DNA of 64,000 nucleotides, taken from assembly GCA_025738555.1 (NCBI GenBank), contig JAOVFP010000014.1:434001-498000 (forward strand), read 5' to 3'. A model generated the notes under the pieces. That model made no database searches. It saw nothing but the letters and a program-made list of their open reading frames with translations, and was not told the DNA's origin. Source of the stretch: Cyathus striatus. Its lineage: Eukaryota; Basidiomycota; Agaricomycetes; Agaricales; Nidulariaceae. Below are positions 43,601-55,336 of the stretch, piece by piece. A program made the translations under genes and the position numbers. Each line of letters opens with the position of its first letter. Within the stretch, counting starts at the first letter, position 1.

Positions 43601-45189
43601 AGACTGATTATACAATACCTAGGTGCTATCAAGTGCTCATATCGATGTAAATTATAGTATCACTTACATCCTCGGTTCATCTGGTGCACGAGTAATTATA
43701 TTGGAGCTCGTATATTATTTCTTATTGCATTTTAACAAACCAAATAATTTCATAAGTGCTCAAAGTTACTTACTGAGCGACCACTCTTCGGTTAGTAATA
43801 TAAATTACAGTAGAACACTCAATGGTCAGTATGAGTTGTAACGAGTAATTATATTGGAGCTTGTATAGTTATATTTCTTATTACACTTTAACAAACCAAA
43901 TAATTGCTTAAGCGCTCAAAGCTACTTACCGGACGACCACGCTTCGGTTAGTAATACAAATTACAGTAGAATGCTCAATGGTCAGTACTTACAAGTTGTG
44001 ATGTACGGTTTGAAAGCCTTAGATCTCGCTTAAGTAACCCTGAATACACTAAGCGAAACTGAAAAACTGAAACCGAAATCGCAATATCTAACCCAGAAGC
44101 CGTGATGCCGGACACCGGAGCTCAATTATAATTGATGCGATTGAGCGTGGTCGTTAGACTTTCCATACGTTTGAACTTATTTCGGATCTCCTTCACTATG
44201 TGGGATCCCCATCACTCAAGTTACTTGAGTTTTCACCTGTTGTTGGTGCCCAGCATGATGTGTATGGAGCGTTCATCGTGGATACCGGCGTAGAGACGGA
44301 CAAAGCGGAAACCAGCCTGAAGAACGATGGTTCTACAACTGGGTGTACTAAGACAGAAGACCAAACTCCGAAGATTGAAGATGACGATGACTCTTGGGGC
44401 TTACCTATCAAAAAGTCGAAGAAAAACTTGAAATCCGGCACTATCAATGACAAACAGCAGAAGGAAATGGCTAAAGGGGGAAAGCCGGTGTCGAAGTGCA
44501 GTCGTTCGTCCGTAGACCATCCTTCACTCGAGGCTATTCTTTCTCCGGACGCATCCTTGCTGTGGGTAAAAGCGCTCGAAGAAATATTGCAGTATATTCC
44601 AACGCGTTGGCGAGGCCTGGAGTCTCTGACGATACGTTTAAGGGATATTATTATAAGTGACCGAATATTTGAGCTTCCTGGACGATACCTTAATCCTCTA
44701 CGGCTTCTTGTAGATTTGCATACCTTTCACATCGAGCAGTGGAGAATTTTGGATTGCTATGCTACGATCCTTCGATTAGCTCCATCGCTCTCCAAGATCA
44801 GAAGCCTTGGCCTTCCACTTGGAAAATTTAGCTCGCCTGTTGATCTACGCGTCCTTCAAACGTTCGCCGACAGTTTCCCGGAGCTGGAGTATCTCCAGAT
44901 CCCGCTACTCCTTCCCGATGATGTTTCGACACACAACCTCGACGCAAGTCCGGAAGCTGCTGTACATCCTCTCTCAACCCTTTACGCTGGGTTCACATCC
45001 GCACCAATGACTTTTACCGAAATGATGGACGTTGCGGGCTTGATTGATGCTCTCTTCCCTGGCTTGAAGAAGATAAGTATATATCAGGAGCAAGGGGCCT
45101 TCTATACAGAAATCGCAGAGTTGGTTAAATTTGCTCAAAGTGCTCGAAGAAAGGAGAGAAAACGCATTGATGGGGGTGCTACAGACTGA
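40682..45189 (+). pseudogene. LRR-like gene interrupted by a 2.5-kb foldback element
   Basis: ATG 40682 (MSDTDDFSAVSSTYSDIRSL), probable 60-nt intron ending TCTCGTAG before 40899, then KWYTLSSILPLLQLLPAF, YILSGPITPSDV and leucine-rich repeats to 41644. The frame stops in the inserted DNA and resumes at 44173; removing 41645-44168 and one GTTT gives ASFELISDLLHYVGSPSLK in frame. The second part has the hinge (PVVGAQHDV...SKKNLKSG) and second leucine-rich half to the TGA at 45187. No RS domain. Apart from the insertion the gene is intact, so it was inactivated recently and could be restored by excision. Confidence 0.8.
41645..44168. mobile_element. Foldback DNA element with long inverted repeats
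   Basis: Starts GTATGGAAAGTCTAACGACC and ends with its reverse complement. GTTT is duplicated at 41641-41644 and 44169-44172. The outer inverted repeats are near-perfect for about 300 bp, and weaker inverted similarity continues inward, for example CCGCATCCCTCGTCCTCC near 42340 against its complement near 43070, and CCACCCTCCCACT near 42445 against 42970. The right arm also has a tandem duplication of about 150 bp (43692-43845 and 43845-44000). No transposase frame exists. The paralog at 51440 has no insertion at the same codon. Confidence 0.8.
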
Positions 45190-45590
45190 TATCGGTACCA
45201 GAAGTTTGGCAGTATTCTGCAGTTTTGTCATATTAAATTCTGAAGTAGCGTACTGTGTGAAAAATTAAGCCTTGAAATGGCGCCGCTCACTAGCGCTCAA
45301 GCCTGCACCTTCCAGGTTTCAAAATATTGCGACAGTCTCATAAATTCATTCTGGCTTAGCTGACAGCTACCGAAAGCCTCAGGAGTCATTGACAGGAATA
45401 CAGAGAAGGAAAATATTCAGAGGCAGGCACACGAAGTATGCAATGAAAGAAAAAACAAAAAGCAATGCCTTAAGAACAGACATAAGGCTATCAATAAAAA
45501 TACATGAGCAAATAGAATTTAATACATGGTAGTCTGAGATTGGTCTGAGATGCATCATAACTGCTAACTTATATAAAACAGATAGAACTG

Positions 45591-48119
45591 TCAAGTTCCG
45601 GAGGTACTGTTATCTTTGGCTATGGAACAAGAATTACGATGCCGTCTCATTACATGACGAGTTCCAAATTTGCGACCGCATTCACATTTGTGCTCTTTTA
45701 TGTTATAGTGAGAATTCATATGATCTGGGGAGATAAGTTAGACAGACTTTTCATAATACACTAAGAAAAGCTTACGATTGAAATTCTGTTTAGTTGTGAA
45801 GTCTGCACCACATTTACAACATTTAAATAAAGCTAGATTTCTTCTCCGCTCAATCATGGCTTGGGGAACAACATCTGCGGAGACCTTGCGGCGCACCGCG
45901 TTGGGAGTGATCATATAGTCCGCACAGTAGTCGCGCCATAGTTCAACCTCGGTGCTTCGTGTATCTGTCTCATATGTGGTTCCGGAACATGTCTGTCCCA
46001 CAGGGACTCCAGTATAAATAGATGTAGTATAAGGACGCTGTGAAGAGGCAGAAGCGGGGATAGGGTCATATTCAGAAAGTTTGACTTGTCTTGGAACAAC
46101 GCCTGTGGCGGGTGAGCTGTCCGCACGAGAGTGTAGCCCAACATGAAGACTACTGGAATCATCGTTACTAATAGCCGCACCCATTGGAGAGGGGCTAACA
46201 GAGCGGGGGATCCTAGTGCGGGCCTCCATCCCCTTAAACAACGGTGCCGATGTACGGAGCGCATCTTGCCAGTCCATTACAACTTTCCAGTTCTCCACCT
46301 GCAGTGACTCTAAGCTCATAAGCAGCCGCAAGTAGTCGAGGTATCGACTAGGAAGCTCAAACACGCGTCCTTTGTCACTCGTATCCACCAGGTCAATCAC
46401 TAGTACTTGCAAGGCTGGCCAGCGTTTCGGGATAAAGCTCAATATATCCTCCAACATCTTGATCCATGGCACAGAAGGCAGGGCTTGGAGTGACTGTGAT
46501 GGAAGAAGGACAAAAGAACCTAGGCTAGAAGATACCGAGACGGATCGGGCTAAGCGTACACCGCGAGGACCTACGTTGGGAGACTGCGAGATGTGAAGGT
46601 GCGATATGAAGATGGGGGATTGTGAACGAGAACTGGAACGAGAACGAGAGAGCGAACTACGACTTGCGGAGCGGAAAGGACTACGGCCCCTCCTATCCGC
46701 GTAGATATCACCCCCAGCCCCAACCTCAACACTCTGCGTTCCTTGAGCTTCCAAAGTAACACACCCCTTCCCTTCACCATCCCGAGGATCACAAGGCCAC
46801 TCCCTACATTTCACCCAAGCATCATCAGCTCGAAATCGGTCCCTCACCTCCTGCGCTTTCACATACGCCAATTCCGCCCTCGCGTACTCCTCCTCAGCTC
46901 TACCACGCGCTTCTTCCCTAGAACGCATCTGCTCTTTGTTTACCGCTTCCTTCTCATCGTACTTCCCGTCGACAACCGGGGATATTTTCAGTTCCTTGAG
47001 AGAATCTGATTTGATGGATTGGAGGAGATCTAGGATCAAGTCGTAAGAGCCTGTTATGTGTAGGTTTTGGAGAGACTTGAATCCTTTATGTTGGTCTGAT
47101 TCCGCTGTTGACAGTGAATAGCGAAGGGAAGTATCCTTCAAAACCATCGTAGTCAACTCGGGAATCTGCCCGATCTTCTCCAACAGCTCAAAGTCCTCCA
47201 CATCTACAATATCGTCTAGCTCCAAATGCCACAGCCCTGTCATACCCACAACACCCAGAGAAACATCCATCGGGAGGCGGTACTCCCCCGTACCTCTCAC
47301 CACAAGCTTCCTTAAATCCGACACCTGAGACGGCAAGCTCTGAAGCAGCGGTATCAGCACCTCCTCTGCAACCTCAGAACACCCATCCAGCTCGATCTCC
47401 TGGAGGGTGGATATGAGGAATAGTGGGTACGCATAGCGCAGCTCCGAGTAGGGTAAGTTCATCCATGCATATTCGTCTATTGATAGACGTTCAAGGCAGG
47501 GGAGGAGGAGGCATTGGGGGAGGTAGGGGAGTATGCGGGTGAGTGAGGCCGGTGCGAGTGGGAAGGTTTCTAAGCGGGAGTTGCGTTTGAGCATGTTTAG
47601 TTCACATTGGAGGGCAGAGAGTTCACCTTCCGAAGAGAGTGCGGATGAGATTGGTGGTGTGGAAGCATCGGAAGAAGGTCTTGGTTTTGGACCAGACAAG
47701 GCGAGGACCTTTACGAGTTTGCTGAGTGCATAGAAGGTGGAGATGTCCATAAGTGAGATGGGACCGCTAAGGATGTAGGACCGTGAGTGCTCTTTTAGTC
47801 CTGTGAACACTTGGAAGAGGGGTAGAAGTGATGTGAGTGTGTGCCATTTTGTTGAGTCAACTAACGACTCGGGCTCTGGGGGGTCATCGCAGTGGATGAT
47901 AAAAGGATTCTGTACGAGTCATGCGACGGTTGTCAGTTCCGTCCTATAGGCCAGTCGAATGAATGCACAATGTACCTCTGTATAAACCTTGTCCACAGAA
48001 GCACGATCCAATCCATCTGCGCCACAGTGTGACTCGTCCTCCCTGGTAATACTGAGTGCTTCAAACGAGAAGCTATCCGAATCAGAGTCGGAAAAGGCGC
48101 TGATAGTACCCTTGTTCAT
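45591..48119 (-). CDS. Chimeric RS-LRR protein ending in C2H2 zinc fingers
   Basis: Exons 47976-48119, 45776-47909 and 45591-45724, introns 66 and 51 nt with consistent phases; about 803 aa. The N-terminus (DSDSDSFSFEAL), first leucine-rich half (KWHTLTSLLPLFQVF, YILSGPISLMDI), charged helix (EEARGRAEEEYARAELAY) and a short RS segment (SRSSLSRSRSSSRSQSPIF) follow the family. The second leucine-rich half stops after VENWKVVMDWQDALRTS; a new sequence follows (Ser-rich, then CCKCGADFTTKQNFN spliced to HHMNSHYN, and CECGRKFGTRHVMRRHRNSC), giving C2H2-type fingers. The copy at 55772-57083 shares the same junction. Predicted role: nuclear, possibly DNA-binding. Confidence 0.65.
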
Positions 48120-48450
48120 AAAATTCAGTTTTTAGGAGAAATACGGCAGAATGGGAAGAAAGCAAGATGCTGTTGCTCCCACTGTTTAGAGAAGTTGTTG
48201 AGCTGTTCATCAACTTGTCATCAACTCTGCCACTCATGAGGCTATTTATGCCGCATTTTGCCAAGGTAAACATAGGTTTATGATAGGTATCTACATAGGA
48301 CTTGAGATAACCAGAACAGGGACAGGTTAGGCTTCGCAAGGAGTGAGCATTGCAGTAACTTACCACTTAAACATTGAGCTCTGAGTTCGAGGTCGGACGA
48401 CTGTTCCTGGAGACTTGGACGGTTTGGATGTTCGGAACAAGTTCGGAAAC

Positions 48451-48475
48451 GCGTGGCGCGTCGTAACCATGTGAC
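48451..48475 (+). promoter_or_regulatory. Recurring GCGCGTC...CATGTGA motif, site 2
   Basis: GCGTGGCGCGTC then TAACCATGTGAC, about 330 bp upstream of the chimeric gene (minus) and just before the RS-LRR pseudogene (plus). Very similar to site 4. Confidence 0.35.
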
Positions 48476-48545
48476 TCAGAATTAAGTAATTACATTCAAA
48501 TTCAAATTTCAATTTGATATCGACTGCAAATTGATTGTATTCTAG

Positions 48546-50188
48546 TTTTGAATCCTTCCAGGATGCCACATCTCTGAACCGCCCACACCCACGTCACCAA
48601 TATCGCCAAGTGTTCCTCGAGTACCGGAACCGGAATCTTCACTACAATGGCGCGTCCGCATGCTCTCGCAATCTTTCACTGATAACCCAGAACCTACCCT
48701 TTCACCAACCTCACTCACATGCACACTTCTCTTCCTCCCTTTTGTCCCCCTCCTCCCTTCCCTGTATCACCTCACTATCGATGAATTCGCATGAGCCCAC
48801 TCGGAACTATCTTACTATACCCTTCATTCCTCGTCTGTTCTTGGGAAGATGGGATGGCTGAGAGGGCGGATTTGAATGCGAGGGAGGTTAAGGATCGGGC
48901 TCATGCCGTGGAGGGCAGAACAGAACAGGGTACCAAGTTCTCCGCCTATCGAGTTTTTGATCGATAGAATCAGCGACAGCCCACCTTCCTGGACCCACCC
49001 TCTGCATGGAGTTGATAATACACCCCATCACGGTGACCCCCCACGAAGAGAGTGGTCCCAACCAGGCTTGCCTGTGCCTCGCTACCATCACTACCGACAG
49101 TAACCGCTCGCGCAGTCGTGGTAGATCGTGCATACGTGTATCGCGGAGCCCTCGTAGGAGAACGTATACGCGTGAGATACGGTCTCCCGTTGTTTCTTGG
49201 GATCCCTTTCGTCGTCGATCACGTACTCGAAGTGTTTCCCGCGGCCCCCATTTCCGCCCAATAATCTCATGTGGGGTCTGGGCCCTCTGCGAAGTCGGTC
49301 TTTTTCGCTTTCTGGGAGGAGCGTATACAGAGTTTCGCGTACATGGAGTCGGCATGTGAGATACTCTGGATCTAGGTCTGGCGTTTCCAGTTGTGCTGTT
49401 GTAAATGAAGGTCTCGTTCTCGCTCACGGTCCTCTATCATTTGTTAGTCTCATGTATCGCCTCCCAGCGTGCTCTAGTTTCCTTACCACCCTCGCGGTAT
49501 TGGAATTTTAGCTGCCACTCCTATTGTTTCATGGGCCAAGACTCTGGAAAATAAAAGTATTGCAGTTTATCCTGAACCACTGGCCAGCTTTGGAAGTTCT
49601 AGCACTGGACTTGGTGGATACGAGTCCGACTCGTGTCGACGGACGCGTGTTTGAGTTACCTAGCCGCTATCTTGATTCCATGCAGCTGTTTACAAATCTA
49701 GAGTCGCTTCAGGTGGAGAATTGGGTGGTTGTGATGGACTGCCAGGATATGCTTTAGTCTTCCTTTGGGAAAAATGTAGCTCGCCTACTATCAGTTTTGA
49801 TACCCTGCAAATGATTACGGAGAGCTGTCTTGTCTTGGACTCGCAGATGTTCCAGATTCCCATATTCATCGACCATGACACCCCGAACACATTGAAAAAC
49901 TCTACTAGGACGAATAGGAACGACATACATCCCCTTCAAATTCCCCCCGTATTGTCAATGACCTCGTCTCCTGCGGATAAGTATGGCACAGTGCAATGGC
50001 ATGGCTTATCGTTGATCGATGATATATTTCCCCGCGTGGAGAGTAAAGAGACAAAGGCCGAGCAGGAAGAAGAGCTTTGGAAAGATTTTCAGGGTTTGGT
50101 AAGGATGTGTCAAAATGTTAGGGCGCGTGAGAGGGGGTGGTGGGTTGATGCTCTTTTTTTGAGGGGTTCGGGTGATGTGAGCGATTAG
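48546..50188 (+). pseudogene. RS-LRR pseudogene of the second tandem module
   Basis: Lacks exon 1 and most of the first leucine-rich half. Recognisable pieces in several frames include PSLYHLTIDEFA, an RS part (SRSPRRRTY, SRGRSCIRVS), LALDLVDTSPTRVDGRVFELP with SLQVENWVVVMD, and the tail LVRMCQNVRARERGWWVDAL ending in TAG at 50186. CpG still present. Confidence 0.75.
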
Positions 50189-50386
50189 GTGTGTTCGGGT
50201 TTCTGTGCTGTTTTTGCTTGTCTGGTTGGTTTGGCCCGGGCTTCCGTGCATGTTGTGTTATTACTTCGAAATAGATCATTGCTATGTTAAAAACATCTTT
50301 GGTTTGGAAATATTTCGCAGAACTAACCAGCTGTCGTTTCCGATGTGAAGTTTGAACGCAATATCGCGCACGAGAGTGCTTAGTGT

Positions 50387-50411
50387 ACGTGTTGCGTCAA
50401 TGTCACGTGAC
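50387..50411 (+). promoter_or_regulatory. Recurring TTGCGTC...CACGTGA motif, site 3
   Basis: GTACGTGTTGCGTC then AATGTCACGTGAC. It occupies the same place between the two genes of module 2 as site 1 does in module 1. Confidence 0.3.
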
Positions 50412-51002
50412 GGTGCTAATCAGTCCATGTTGGAATTTTCAAATCAAGTTCTACTCGCCCACAACTCCGACTCGCCCAAAGCCCGCCCATCAAATATATT
50501 GAATTTTCACTAGTTCCACATGCTGAAGTTTCTGGTTCGGAAATTCCGATCGATTTACGAAGGGTGGCACTGATTGCAAACTGATTGACAAATACTATTG
50601 TTGATTGTACCACTTTTATGTGGCTATTACGCTCGATGATCTATTGCATGCGCATAAAAATGCGTCAAAACGTTCTCGGTATCCTGCTTTATGAATGTAG
50701 CACCATTTCTTCAAGTTGATATCTCCCATCTCGACAAGTTCTCGACTTCTTGGCTGCCATCTTCCACCTACTCGTTTGCTTCGACCTCTTCCATGTATGT
50801 CTTGCTGGTGCTTTGAAATGAACTAGATGCTATCTTCTATGCTTCTGTGAAACGTGGCTGTGTGTGTTTCATTTTTACCTTTTGTGTTCTGGTGCCCATG
50901 GTGAAGCATAATTTTTTGTGGGTATAAGTAGGTACATTCTTGCATGTGATGTTGCCTTCCCTGCTCCCCTTGGTCAATACTGCGTGCAAGTATCAACTGC
51001 GA

Positions 51003-52443
51003 TGTCGGATACAGATGATTTCTCTGTTGTAAGCAGTACTAATTCAGATATTTGCTCTTTGGATCAACTTGTAGGGATATGGCTCAGGAGCACCCGCCCA
51101 CAAATGTGTACGCCGCCACCTTCGTACTTCAATACCCTATGATACGTCACAGTTAATGAAGCTCGTCTTTACAAGTGCAAACAATGGTAAAAATCAGTAC
51201 AGGCCATCGTTGACTGTCATGAAATCATTGATCACGTAGATGACTCTATTGGAGCATCTAGAAATTGATGATGTTGTTAACATCGCTGAATTTGATACCT
51301 TGCGACATGTTGGAGCTCCACTCAACTTTGTGGTATTCGTTTTGCATAATAGCACACTCAACTACTGTCCTACGAGCAAGGGGAGTAATGCTGTCTCTAG
51401 CGCCATAGGGTTCCTGAAGCTTGACTGCCTTAAAGTAACAGCTTCGTTGGAAGTTATTTCAAATCTCCTTCATTATGTCAGATCCCTGTCACTCAAGTTT
51501 CTTGCATTGTCCCCCATCGTTGCCCAGCATGATGAACTTGAAGCTTCCATCTTAAATGTTTGTATAGTGTTAGAGGCAGATGGTGCAAAAAGGCCACTGA
51601 AGACTGAAGATGGTGATGACATTTGGAATTTACCTGTTAAAAAGAACTTGAAAAAAGACATGGAAACCTGTGGCACTGCCAATGGAAAACAAAAGAATAA
51701 AGGAGCTGGAGGGAGAAAACTGGTGCATAAGAACAATTATTGGAGTGAGGAGGCAAACATATCGAGTATGGGTAGAGACCACCTCCCAGTGCAGGTTGAT
51801 CATTCTCAGCACACATCTTCTCTGTGGGCAAAAGTGCTGGATGAAGTGCTGCAGTATGTTCTGGTGCATTGGTGAGGTTTAGAGTCTCTGATGACCTGTT
51901 TAAGGGATATAACTGAAAACAATCAAATCTTCATGCTTCCAGGATGATACCTTAACCCTCTACAGCTTCTTGCTAATTTGCATACCTTACACATTGAGTG
52001 GCGGAAAATTCTGGATTGCTATGCCACCCTCCTTTGATTAGCTCCATCAATGTCAAATCCCAGAAGCCTTACCCTCCCACTTGAAATATTATGTGAGCCT
52101 GTTGACATATGCATTCTGCAAACATTTGCCAACAGATTCCTGGAGTTGGCATATCTACTGAAGCAGCTTTGACACACAGCCTTTATGCAAGTTCATATAC
52201 TACCATACACCCTCTCTTGACTCTTTGTGGTGGGTTCCCATCCACACTAATGACTTTGACTGAAATGATGGGAATTCCAGGTTTGATTGACACTCTCTTC
52301 CCTGGCTTGAAGAGGATTCTGACAATTTCACATGAGGAGCATGGGGGCTTCTGTACAGAAATTGAAAAGTTGGTTATGTTAGTTCAGAGTGCTCAAAGAA
52401 AAGAGAGACAATGCATTACTAGAAGTTGCTATGAAGTACTATA
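51003..52443 (+). pseudogene. Degraded LRR-like gene of the second tandem module
   Basis: Starts like 40682 (MSDTDDFSVVSSTNSDICSL), loses the middle of the first half (51110-51170), and resumes with LLEHLEIDDVVNIAEFD and, at 51440, the codon region that carries the foldback insertion in the other copy, here uninterrupted. Several stops follow (for example TGA at about 51873 and in 51940-52100), and the C-terminal QSAQRKERQCI tail remains. CpG nearly vanishes after about 51530. Confidence 0.75.
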
Positions 52444-53846
52444 GAGGTCTCTATGATCCTCTGGGCATGCTATGGATTGCTATGTAGTCTGCTATGTAAG
52501 AGTGTCTGCTTCCAGGTCACAATGCACTTTGAATGCTTATATAAATCATGAATTAGAGATATGATATATTAACCAAAAACTATATAGAGATATTTAGGAT
52601 GAAGAGAAGAGCTTGAGAATGAATTGCAGAGTTTCAGAACACTAAAAGCAAATATTTTAAAGTTAAGGACAAGTCTGGGAGCTCCAGAATGAAGAGGAGA
52701 TCTTGAGAATGAAATAGAGAGCTTAACAAAGTAAATGTATTCGGAACAAAACAGAGACCTTCAGGCCAAGGTACATAGTGTGATATTGAAGTGGGGGTTG
52801 AGAGCAAAAAAATGGCATTCAGAATGATGTATGGAGCATGGGAGTGAAGTAGGGTGGTTCAGAGCAATACAGAAAGTGTCAGAACAACAGAGGAGCCTTC
52901 AAAGCAGATTAGAGGTCATACAACTGGAGTGGAGAGGTTCAGAGCAATAGGGAGTGTGTCAATAACATTTAGAATGAGGTAGAAAGCCTAGGAATAGGGC
53001 AGGGGCCTTCAGGGTGAGATATAGACTTCAAGAGCAAGAGGCTTGAGGACAAGGCAGAAAGGTTTGAAAGAAAGGCTTGCAGAAGCAGGGTGGAGAGAGG
53101 GAAGAATGAGTGCCAGCATTTCATGCAGCTTTAATATTTAAGTTGGCTGTTAGAATGAAGGGTCACAGAGATGGAGTTTGCCACACATCACATGTAAACC
53201 AAATGTGAATGCAAGGGACAAATGAATGTTTGAGCAACCACACAATTAGTAGGAACATTACTAAATGCTATGCTATATGACATTAGTTAATTATTCCAAC
53301 ATGGGAGAGAACTATACAGAAAGTCTGATGGCTATAGGATCATACCTAGCAGTGGCTAGCACACCAGCCATGCTACAAGGTATTGTATAGTAAGTCAATC
53401 ATACTAGTGGGTGCTATACTGTGCTATTGTATGACATTAGCTATTCCAATCACTATAGTATGCTATGGACTGCTGTGGGATTTAGTGTATGTACTATAGC
53501 CGCTATGAGGAAAAATCTGTATTTGCTGATGTTTGAGGTACAAGAAAAATACAACCTTGCCAGTGACTAGTGGTTACTGTAGTATGTCTGACACCTTTAT
53601 GTCCATTCCAGTCTCAATGTAATCTACTAACACATCAGGGTTTTCAGGAAAAAATAAAACATTTAGAGGAATTGGCTTGAGGAAATAGATTAAGTTCATC
53701 GAAAGGAAGTGATTTGCTGTCATCCTCACATACATCAGTCATCGGTGATCTGGTGTGGGAAAATTATGGTCCTAAAATTCACCTTTACATGTTGTAAGCT
53801 ATGTGAAGGTAATTGTTCACTACTTAACTACTCAATAACTACTATA
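52444..53846. other. CpG-poor, purine-skewed intergenic tract
   Basis: From about 52590 to 53150 the plus strand is rich in A and G with recurring units such as GAGAATGAA, TTCAGAGCAAT, CCTTCAG and AGGAGC at loose spacing. Further on, CTATGCTATATGACATTAG near 53270 has a relative near 53430. No open frame survives. It may be a decayed coiled-coil-coding repeat or an old minisatellite. Confidence 0.4.
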
Positions 53847-55097
53847 TTAATCCCAGTCATCAGATTGTATAAGGCCCCTTTCATATGTCATTGGTAGAAA
53901 CTTCTTGATATGCTCAATCTTCAACCTTGCATTCCATACCCTCATCCACGAATTCTTTGCGAGCCCACCAACATGCGTTACTAGTGTAAAACGAACTTTC
54001 TGCAGATTTGGGAATAGTGGTCCTGTCAACAGCGTGTCTAAGTTATCAGGTCGCATGGGGGCTGGCCCATTGGTTCCGGTGTTAGGCCTATATTCAATTA
54101 TTATTTCTTTTATTTCATTATCCTTGCATGCTTTGGAGAGAATTTCTTGGGCAAATTCCAAGGGTGAGTCCTCCATACGGAAATCTGCGAACAACTTGAT
54201 TGTACGAAGACGAATAAGACCGCTTATATTGAGCTTCGACAAAGCAACATCTGGAAAGTGAGTGTTAATAAACAATATAACACTTATCATTAAGAAGATC
54301 TCACCTTCCCAATCATATGCTAGTGGAAACTCAAGTGTGGTCAGTGTGTTCCTGTGTTTCGTTATCAAATTGGGAGCTATGTCCACGACGTCCTCAGCAG
54401 AAGAACAGTCTGGAATCATTAACTTCTCCAACTTGCAAAGAGGTGGTAGGAGCTCTTCCACTAGAGGCTTTACATCCTCTATATCTAGGAATTTACCAAT
54501 GGTGATGCTTTTAAGGAAGCAATCATGTGGCTTGGTAAGGAGCTGTTGTGACACTTTCACTATTTCGTCGTCACGATGGTTGCTTTGGAAACTAGCACAG
54601 GCTGACAGAGTTACAGAAGGTATGCGAACAAAAAATTTTGCCAAACCAATTGGCATGTCGCAGATTCCACAGAGCTCGAGTTGTTCGAGAGAAGGCAGCA
54701 AGAAAATTGAAACCAATGCTTGTTTCAAATCTGCTGTAAACTTCGGCCAACTAGCATATCTAAATGTAAAAGTGGTGATATTTGGAAACATGTTTAGCAT
54801 GGTGGGAAACCTAGCGTCGTCCGAAATTTGATGAGAATGAGAACTGCTATAGTGGAATTCGCGGACGTATAGCGACAGCTCTGAAGACGAGAGTAATGCA
54901 TCATGAAGGCGAGTATATTTGTCGAATGATCCCGTATATGAAGTGTCCAAAGTGATTGAACGGAAAAGGCGGCGACGCGATGCTCGCGAGAAATCACTGT
55001 GAGCTAACGCGCATGCTTTAAGAGATCGAAAGTCATCAACGTCAATTTCGTTGATAATAGATCCAATGATTTCGGGAGGGATATTTCGGGTTGCCAT
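53847..55097 (-). CDS. F-box/LRR-like protein
   Basis: ATG at 55097; one 54-nt intron (54251-54304, GTGAGA...CCAG), so 398 aa. Residues 6-50 form an F-box: IPPEIIGSIINEIDVDDFRS, then KACALAHSDFSRASRRRLFRSI. Irregular leucine-rich repeats follow (VSIFLLPSLEQLELCGI, LVEELLPPLCKLEKLMIPDC). F-box proteins bind Skp1 in SCF ubiquitin ligases and choose substrates through the repeat region. It is the only gene here with a clear F-box. The left-edge pseudogene (860-1700) is its paralog. Confidence 0.8.
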   Translation of the reverse strand: MATRNIPPEIIGSIINEIDVDDFRSLKACALAHSDFSRASRRRLFRSITLDTSYTGSFDKYTRLHDALLSSSELSLYVREFHYSSSHSHQISDDARFPTMLNMFPNITTFTFRYASWPKFTADLKQALVSIFLLPSLEQLELCGICDMPIGLAKFFVRIPSVTLSACASFQSNHRDDEIVKVSQQLLTKPHDCFLKSITIGKFLDIEDVKPLVEELLPPLCKLEKLMIPDCSSAEDVVDIAPNLITKHRNTLTTLEFPLAYDWEGEIFLMISVILFINTHFPDVALSKLNISGLIRLRTIKLFADFRMEDSPLEFAQEILSKACKDNEIKEIIIEYRPNTGTNGPAPMRPDNLDTLLTGPLFPNLQKVRFTLVTHVGGLAKNSWMRVWNARLKIEHIKKFLPMTYERGLIQSDDWD

Positions 55098-55336
55098 AAA
55101 GCCCGCGAAATTTAAGAGCTGCAACAAGTTATGAGAGTTTAGATATAATAAAATCATACATTGCTTACTATAGGTTTGAAGATTTGGGTACTAGCAGAAC
55201 AGTTGTAATTATTTTGGATGGAAGTTTTCTGGCAAGTAAAAAGCAAGGCAATAGGTGGCACGCTGAACAGCCATCGCCTATAAGCATTTCATGACACTGT
55301 TTATTAATAGCCTACTACTACAGTATTAATAAACAC

